Source of the DNA: Stomoxys calcitrans
Lineage: Eukaryota; Arthropoda; Insecta; Diptera; Muscidae
DNA length: 64,000 bases
Reading direction: 5' to 3'
Assembly (NCBI RefSeq): GCF_963082655.1
Contig: NC_081555.1
Coordinates: 152,065,007-152,129,006 of the forward strand
The notes under the pieces are model-generated. The model did not search any database, was not told the DNA's origin, and saw only the letters and a list, made by a program, of their open reading frames with translations. The translations under genes and the position numbers were made by a program. Below are positions 57,704 to 64,000 of this stretch, one piece after another (within the stretch, counting starts at the first letter, position 1; each line of letters opens with the position of its first letter).

Positions 57704-58268
57704 AAGACCTTTTGTTGTTATTGTCAAGTCAAGCGGACATGGTAGTAACATTCGTAACTAAATATTCCAAAGTTCACGACTGACTTGATAGGCAGTCCAC
57801 TCATTCAGTTGTAGCAGTCAATCATGCCGATGACGCATCCATCCATCCAAAGTGTCGTTCATCAACCTTCAGCGTGCATTGTGGAATTTAAAATCACCAT
57901 AAAATATCAGCAGTTTTTTTCGGGTAGCTCTTTCTGACTGCTCTCGAAATACTTAGAAATGCTTCTGCAGGAGTTGGAAATTTTCGTCAGCCTTTTAAGA
58001 GAGTTTTGATTGAATTGCTCTTCTGTTTATGCAAGTCATTTGATAAATAAATCATCTTCTTGCGAGTATATTTAAATAAATGGAATTTTTATGAATATTT
58101 TTTTTGTTCTACTTCGCATTTTATTGTGGACAGGGACTTTATGAAGGCTTATGCAACTCCACTGTAAAAAATGGAGTAAAAAGTCTGAAGATAAGAGTTA
58201 ATCTAAATGTTTTAGGTCAAGTTTGATAACATAAATAGGGAAACTATAATAGATACAGGCCACAGATG
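57704..58268. other. Unique sequence
   Basis: No gene or repeat recognised. Confidence 0.4.
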
Positions 58269-58519
58269 GAGGACACCGTAGCGCAGAGGTTAGCATGTCC
58301 GCCTATGACGCTGAACGCCAGGGTTCGAATCCTGGCGAGACCATCAAAAAAAATTTTCAGCGGTGGTTTGCCCCTCCTAATGCTGGCAACATTTGTGAGG
58401 TACTATGCTATGTAAAACTTCTCTCCAAAGAGGTGTCGCATGCCGTTCGGACTCGGCTATAAAAAGGAGGCCCCTTATCATTGAGCTTAAACTTGAATGG
58501 GACTGCACTCATTGATAGG
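58269..58519 (+). mobile_element. SINE-A with the best-preserved promoter, 3' truncated
   Basis: Perfect A box TAGCGCAGAGG and B box GGTTCGAATCC. The body matches the other copies to CACTCATTGATA, where it ends abruptly; the tail is lost. Confidence 0.8.
58279..58332 (+). promoter_or_regulatory. Pol III internal promoter of SINE-A (A and B boxes)
   Basis: TAGCGCAGAGG (58279-58289) fits TRGYNNANNGG exactly, and GGTTCGAATCC (58322-58332) is the canonical B box, with tRNA-like spacing. Activity is inferred. Confidence 0.7.
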
Positions 58520-58940
58520 TCCCGGTGGTCCGCTTCTCTACTCTCGGTTTTGACACTCCCTTTCTAGTGTAGGACTTCTGAAAACAAAGGTAGTCACTCA
58601 GCTTCTAATGTTATGAAGTTTTATAATAACTTTATTTAAAATTTCAAGAATATGTCCCTTTCCGTAAAGAAGATACCAATTAGTATCAGGAATAACAATA
58701 TAGAGGAAAAATCATTAAGTCGCCTAAGGTGCCCCTGTTTCCCAATTTTGAGAGCTTTATTTCACTCCGTTAAGTATTTATAATTTTGTATGTTTGAGTG
58801 CCTAAATGTACGAATAAAAAATTTATTTTAATCGCTTAATATATTTTTTTTAAAGCACAAATACATCACAATTAGTACGTTTTGTTCTACATGTCGTATT
58901 TTTGCTTAATGTTCCTGTAGGCGAAAATAAACTATTTTGT
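58520..58940. other. Unassigned sequence before the tandem array
   Basis: Contains phrases that may be decayed array monomers (CCTAAATGTACGAATAAAAA) but no clear unit. Confidence 0.4.
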
Positions 58941-59108
58941 ATTATTATGCACTTTTTGGTACCACAATATACGAATTTTGAATAGATCATTTAGTCTCCC
59001 ATTATACAATATATATTTCCTTTTTGAACCTACATGCCAAATTTTAGACCTTTAGCTCCATCTGAACAAAAAGTTTAAAATGGTACCAAAATGTGCGAAT
59101 TTTAAATA

Positions 59109-60049
59109 TTGGGTTGCCTAAAAAGTAATTGCGGATTTTTTAAAAGAAAGTAAATGCATTTTTAATAAAGCTTAGAATGAACTTTAATCAAATATATAAT
59201 TGCCATTTTGTTCGATAACCTTTTGCCATCTTCCTGGCAAATTTAGTATTCCACGCTCATAGATCTTCTGGCCTTTATCTGCAAAAAATTGAACCAAGTG
59301 CGATTTTATAGCCTCATCATTGCCGAAAGGTTTACCATTTAAGGAGTTCTGCAAAGATCGAAATAAATGGTAGTCTGATGGTGCAAGGTCAGGGCTATAT
59401 GGTGGATGCATCAAAAGTTCCCAGCCAACCTCACTCAGTTTTTGGCGAGTGACAAAAGATGTGTGCGGTCTAGCGTTGTCCTGGTGGAATATGACACATT
59501 TACGATTGACCAATTCTGGTCGCTTCTCCTTGATGGCTGTATTCATTTTGTCCAATTGTTGACAGTAAACATCCGAATTAATCGTTTGGTTCCTTGGAAG
59601 CAGCTCAAAATATACCACACCCTTCCAATCCCACCAAACAGACAGCATAACCTTCTTTTTGTGGATATCAGCCTTTGAAGTGGTTTGAGCTGGTCCACCA
59701 TGCTTGGACCATGATCGTTTTCGACTAACGTTGTTGTAAACAATCCATTTTTCATCTCCAGTTATGATTAGTTTTAAAAACGGATCGAATTCATTGCGTT
59801 TAAGGTGCATATCACAAGTGTTGATTTGGTTTGTTAAATGAATTTCTTTCAATACATGTGGTACCCATATTAAAATTGACGCCAAACAAACAAATGTAAA
59901 CAAAATTTCGCGCACTTTTTTTCTAAAGCAAGCTAAAAGTAACAGCTGATAACTGACAGAAGAAAGAATGCAATTACAGAGTCACAAGCCGTTGAAAAAA
60001 TTTGTCAATTACTGCTATATTACCGACAATTACTTTTTGGGTAACCCAA
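59109..60049 (-). mobile_element. Mariner element, internally deleted, source type of the MITEs
   Basis: Ends TTGGGTTGCCTAAAAAGTAA and complement of AATTACTTTTTGGGTAACCC, TA on both sides, inserted in the tandem array. 941 bp against about 1.3 kb for complete mariners. The terminal 85-140 bp on each side are the MITE sequence. Confidence 0.9.
59184..59915 (-). pseudogene. Mariner transposase (DD34D), N-terminal DNA-binding region missing
   Basis: A 243-residue open frame. From about residue 17 it matches mariner transposases: WVPHVLKEIHL, ITGDEKWIVYNN (first catalytic D), WWDWKGVVYFELLP, VIFHQDNARPHTSFV (second D), MHPPYSPDLAPSDYHLF (third D, 34 residues after the second), and the C-terminus GRWQKVIEQNGNYI. 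The first ~100 residues (paired HTH domain) are deleted, and the apparent start lies in junction sequence. The catalytic triad is intact, but the protein should not bind its ends. Confidence 0.9.
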
Positions 60050-61369
60050 TATATCATTTACTCCCCCATCATATTTTTCCTAGTTGTACCTACATACCAA
60101 ATTTCAGACCTGAAGCTCCATCTATAAAGAAAGTACCAAATGGTACACATTTTGGTACCACAAAGTTCAAATTTCGAATAGATCATTTAGTCATACATCA
60201 TTCATTTCTTGGTTGCACCTAGATGCCAAATATCAGACCAGTAGCTCCATCTATAGAGAAAATACCAAATGGTACCAATTTCGGTACCAAAATGTACGAA
60301 TTTTAAAAAGATCATTTAGTCACCTAACATATTTTGCCTACTTGTACCTATATGCTTAATTTCAGACCTCGATCGCCATCTGCGTAAAAAGTACCAATGG
60401 TTTCAATTTTGGTACCGAAATGTTCGAACTGTGAAAACACCAATTATTCGCCTATCATATATTTCTAAGTTATACCTATATGCCAAATTTTCGACCTCTA
60501 GCTCCACCAGCACAGAAAGTACTAAAAAGTACTAATATTGTAAAAAGATCATGGACACCCATCATATTTTTCGTAGCTGCACCTGCATGCCAAATTTCAG
60601 ACCTATAGCTCCATCTGTATAGAAAGTACAAAATGGTACCAATTTTGTTATCAAAATGTACGAATTTTGAAAAGATCATTTAGTCACCCATCATATATTT
60701 CCGATTAGTACCTACATGACAAATCTCAGACTTCTAGCTCCATCTGTAAAGAAAGTGCCAAACGGTACTAATTGCGGTACTAAATGTACGTTTTCTCCCG
60801 TTACCAGTACTATTTTTCCATTTTTTCTCTTCACCCTACTCCTTTTGTACCAGATGTCTTTTGAGTAAAATTTAAAATGTCTACCTTTATCCATCCGCCC
60901 TGTACAGAGTTCATCCATTTCGTACCTTTTTGGTCCTTTTTTTATTACCTAAAGGTACAACATTTCGAAAAACTCTTATAGTCACCCAATTAAGGCTGTC
61001 GTAGTGAATTTAAGTTCCAAAATTTAGTGCTTTAGTTCAATTTACAAAAAAGTACCGAATAGTACCAATTGCGGTACTAAACGTACTATTTGTCTCACTT
61101 CCAATATGATTTTCCGAATTTTTCACCATACCGTATTTTTTCGAGGCGCTCTTTAATTTGAGCCGAAGAACATAATTCTAGCACTTTTCGTTCGCGCTGT
61201 CCAAATATGTACCGTTTCGTACTTGTTGGTACTTTTTATTACCCTAACGTACGAATATCACCAAATCTAGTCTTATCCCGTGCCTTTGACCCAAGACCAA
61301 CATTCGTGCAAAATTTCACGATTCTATAGCTTTAGCCGTTTGGCCTGGGCGATGATCAGTCAGTCAGTT

Positions 61370-61815
61370 AGAGAGACCGGTTTATATGGGAGCTATATCG
61401 GGTTATAGACCAATTTGAACCGATTTGAACCGTACTTGGCGCAGATGTTGGAAGTCATAACAGAATACTACATGCAAAATTGCAGCCAAATCAGACAAAT
61501 ATTAAGGGCTCAAGAAGTCAAATCGATGGATCGGTTTATATGGGAGCTATATCTAAATCTGAACCGATATCGCCCATTTGCAACCCCCAACGACGTACAT
61601 CAATATAAATTATCTGTGCACATTTTGAAGAGGCTAGCTCTATGCGTTCGACCGCTATCGTGATTTCAACTGACGGGCGGTTGGACATGGCTAGATAGAC
61701 TCAGAACGTCGAGACGATCTAGAATATATATACCTTATGGGGTCTTAGACGAATATTTCGAGGTGTTACAACAGAATGACTAGATTAGTATACCCCCATC
61801 CTATGGTGATGGATA
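61370..61815 (-). mobile_element. HINE type C, 5' half
   Basis: Monomers (CGGTTTATATGGGAGCTAT), the 5' block (AGAATATATATACCTTATGG), and the terminus CCTATGGTGATGGATATA, the type C partner of CCCATCACCATGG. Confidence 0.65.
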
Positions 61816-61849
61816 TAAGAAAACATGCAAAATTACGACCATACTTAGC

Positions 61850-64000
61850 ACGGCACAAGAGCACCCCACAAAGGGAGAACTTAGAAAGGCTCAGAACAAA
61901 TCCTGGGTAGAATTCTGCAGCTCCGTGGAGGATACATCTGAGGCCTCTAGGCAAAGGAAGATTCTGTCCTCGAGACCTATTACGGTGGGGTATGTCCAGA
62001 AGCCAGGGGATATTGTGTCTGAGCCGAAAATCCTTTGGGCGATAAGAAGTTTCGACTTCTTTAAGTCGCCAGGCCCTGATGATGTATTACCGGTTGAATT
62101 ACAAGCTGTGTCTAATAGACTGGTTCCTTGGCTTAGGGAGATATACTCTGCTTGTATCAGAATGTCATATATAAAGGGTGATTTTTTTGAGGTTAGGATT
62201 TTCATGCATTAGTATTTGACAGATCACGTGGGATTTCAGACATGGTGTCAAAGAGAAAGATGCTCAGTATGCTTTGACATTTCATCATGAATAGACTTAC
62301 TAACGAGCAACGCTTGCAAATCATTGAATTTTATTACCATTCATGATGAAATGTCAAAGCATACTGAGCATCTTTCTCTTTGACACCATGTCTGAAATCC
62401 CACGTGATCTGTCAAATACTAATGCATGAAAATCCTAACCTCAAAAAAATCACCCTTTACCTGTGGAATGGAGGGACACGAAGGTCATTTTCATTCCGAA
62501 CGCAGGAAAACCCTACCACACGAAGGCGAAAGATTTTCGTCCAATTAGTCTGTCATCCTTTTTGCTGAAGACTCGTGAGAAGTTGATAGAAACATATCTT
62601 AGGGCAAAGATCCCTGTCTCAGGCAAATCCACTGAAACAGCCCTTCACGACCTAGTCGGCTACATAGAGGGTTCTCTCGCTGTCAAGGTATATACAATTG
62701 TAGCATTTCTTGACATTGAAGCTGCTTTCAATAATGTAAAACCCACGTCAATCATGAAGGAGTTGGAGTTTCTAGGCATCAAATCTACCGTAAGAAAGTT
62801 TATTAATAACTTACTTAAAAAAAGATGCATTATCGCAGACTTGGGATCTGTGGATCTAAAAAGATGCGTCAGCAGCGGAACTCCTCAAGGAGGTGTACTG
62901 TCTCCTCTACTTTGGAATATAGCCATTAAAAGTATATTATTGTCTCTGGAAAAAAAAGGTGTAAAAGTGGTCGCGTATGCTGATGACGTGGCAATTGTGA
63001 TTAGGGGAAAGTTTCCCAGCACTCCAAGAGATATACTTCAGGAAGCTCCAAAGTGGGCTACCGAAAGTGGTCTGGGTATAAATCCATGCAAGACAGAAGT
63101 AGTTCTTTTCAGAAGGATATACAAGTTGCCTATAGAGGAACTTGTCTCCTTGGGTGGAGAGATTGTCTATTTACTGAAAGCGCAAAATACCTGAGTGTTT
63201 GGCTGGACAGGAAACTGAACTTTAAATCTGACATTTTGGAAAGGGCAAGAAAGGCCCCATACACCTGCAAGGTTGGGGGCTTAGACAGCGTGTCATGCAT
63301 TGTGTATATACTGCAGTTGTCAGAACTATTATGCTATATGGTGTTGTGGTCTAGTGGACACCGCTTCAAAAATCCACCTACTGCTCAATACTTAACTGGA
63401 TCCAAAGAATGGCTTGTTTGTGCATCAAAGCCGCACTGAGGACGACACCATCTGATGCACTGGATGTAATGCTACATCTTATGCCTCTGGACATTGTGGC
63501 TAGACAAATTGCAGCGACCACTGCCATGAGATTAAGGGAGCTTTTCATTGGTCATGTGGTGGCCACGGACAATGTGTTATCCTTGATACAATATCCGATG
63601 TCCCAGGCAGTTACATCCAACCTGAGCCGTTTTTTCATAAAAAGTACTGTACCACTATCCCTGATAGAACCGATTGGAAGTACTATATCCCTGGTAACAG
63701 AAGTTACATAGACTTCTATACGGATGGTACCAAACTAAACGACCAGGTGGGCTTTGGGGTGTACTCTAAAGAATATCGAAGAGATTACCCGACCACTGCA
63801 GTGTGCATCAAGTAGAGATCCTTGCAATTAAGGAAGTGGTGGAATGGCTAAGATATAATGTCATTACGACGATTGCCATAAATATCTTCTCAGACAGCCA
63901 GGCAGCTATTAAATCTCAGGAGAACGTGGTTCTGAACACAAAAACCGCCCTCGGCTGTCGCAGATGTTTTAACGAGATGGCTGAACAGTTCAAAATTCAC
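61850..64000 (+). mobile_element. LINE-L3: RT plus RNase H, frameshifted, runs off the window
   Basis: Begins in the linker before RT (AQNKSWVEFCSSVEDTSEAS, then FKSPGPDDVLPVEL). Cut at 62174-62457 by a palindromic element. The RT continues with KDFRPISLSSFLLKTREKLI, VAFLDIEAAFNN, SSGTPQGGVLSPLLWN and VAYADDVAIVI (active site YADD). A one-base loss near 63171 shifts the frame into FTESAKYLSVWLDRKLNFKS. Further shifts precede IKSTVPLSLIEPIGSTIS and the RNase H domain (DFYTDGTKLNDQVGFGVYS; VEILAIKEVVEWL; INIFSDSQAA), whose D, E and D are all visible. An RNase H-bearing LINE clade (I/LOA-like); exact clade not decided. Confidence 0.8.
62174..62457. mobile_element. Palindromic Tc1/mariner-superfamily MITE with perfect 119-bp arms
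   Basis: Arms 62174-62292 and 62339-62457 are exact reverse complements and start AAGGGTGATTTTTTTGAGG. The spacer is 46 bp. TA duplications are at 62172-62173 and 62458-62459. An ATG at the arm end reads MNRLTNEQRLQIIEFYYH, a typical transposase N-terminus, so it derives from an autonomous element by deletion and arm copying. Confidence 0.9.

Larger units (their letters stand above)
58941..61360. repeat. Tandem array of ~124-bp monomers with paired GGTACC motifs
   Basis: Units contain CCAAATTTCAGACC, AGCTCCATCT, AAATGGTACCAATTT, GGTACCAAAATGTACGAATT and GATCATTTAGTCACC in that order. Marks recur at about 58957, 59081, 60151, 60274, 60400 and 60640, then become more diverged to 61340. It is interrupted by the mariner at 59109-60049. 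No reading frame. Confidence 0.65.

Noticed and set aside
58279..58345. Possible tRNA gene
   Set aside because: A and B boxes are perfect, but the sequence continues into the SINE-A body and the acceptor stem does not close.
60476..60918. Minus-strand open frames in the GGTACC array
   Set aside because: They fall on repeated units and are not conserved between units.

Overview
This is eukaryotic, AT-rich, intron-containing DNA, most likely from a calyptrate (muscid-type) fly. The one conserved gene reads as the fly AP-3 mu subunit (Drosophila carmine), and the repeats are of higher-dipteran types: INE-1/DINE-1-like elements, mariner elements and their MITEs, Jockey-like LINEs, and tRNA-derived SINEs with A and B boxes. 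The species call is inference. There are no operons, CRISPR arrays or prokaryotic genes.

Gene content. Only one host gene is supported: the 3' part of the AP-3 mu gene on the + strand, as four coding exons (3450-3775, 6013-6172, 6241-6693, 6751-6936) with consensus splice sites, a stop at 6934-6936 and an AATAAA at 6989-6994. About 40 N-terminal residues lie on an exon I cannot find in bases 1-3449. The 2.2-kb intron between the first two visible exons holds a Jockey-like LINE tail, small SINEs and an unclassified repeat.

Layout. 1-3449: upstream part of the gene (intron or flank) with a SINE end, an unclassified repeat (R-block), a HINE and a second unknown repeat. 3450-7000: AP-3 mu. 7.4-12.8 kb: dense nest of R-blocks, LINE-L1 fragments, the ~100-bp SINE-B, and an antisense LINE-L2. 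12.8-14.7 kb: multi-level nest (HINE, hAT-like element, mariner, MITE). 16.8-21.5 kb: HINE fragments, a deleted Tc1/mariner-superfamily element, SINE-A copies. 21.5-24.7 kb: antisense LINE-L4 cut by a MITE and a 1.55-kb HINE. 25.2-28.1 kb: SINE-B, HINEs, SINE-A. 28.1-31.1 kb: unique intergenic DNA. 31.1-32.2 kb: antisense LINE-L3. 34-44.3 kb: HINE copies of all types separated by unique DNA, and a LINE tail. 46.5-48.1 kb: full HINE. 48.9-54.1 kb: R-block, LINE-L1 (cut by a SINE-A) and LINE-L2. 55.5-57.7 kb: HINE-A inside HINE-B. 58.9-61.4 kb: tandem array of ~124-bp GGTACC-bearing monomers holding the mariner that is the apparent parent type of the MITEs. 61.85-64 kb: LINE-L3 with an RNase H domain, cut by a perfect 119-bp-arm palindromic element.

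Main result. The dominant repeats are one superfamily of non-autonomous elements built like Drosophila INE-1/DINE-1 (Helentron-associated, HINE). They have a 5' TATACCC hairpin, a 3' hairpin followed by ACTTGTT, and in type A an internal array of ~153-bp monomers. Four subtypes can be told apart, and their two subterminal repeats change together (CCCACCACC/GGTGGTGGG; CCCTCCACC/GGTGGAGGG; CCCATCACC/GGTGATGG; CCCTACACC/GGTGTAGGG). This implies selection for pairing between the two ends. Two insertions can be reconstructed and fall inside T/A runs with no target duplication. I see no autonomous Rep-helicase partner and no intact transposase or reverse transcriptase in the window.
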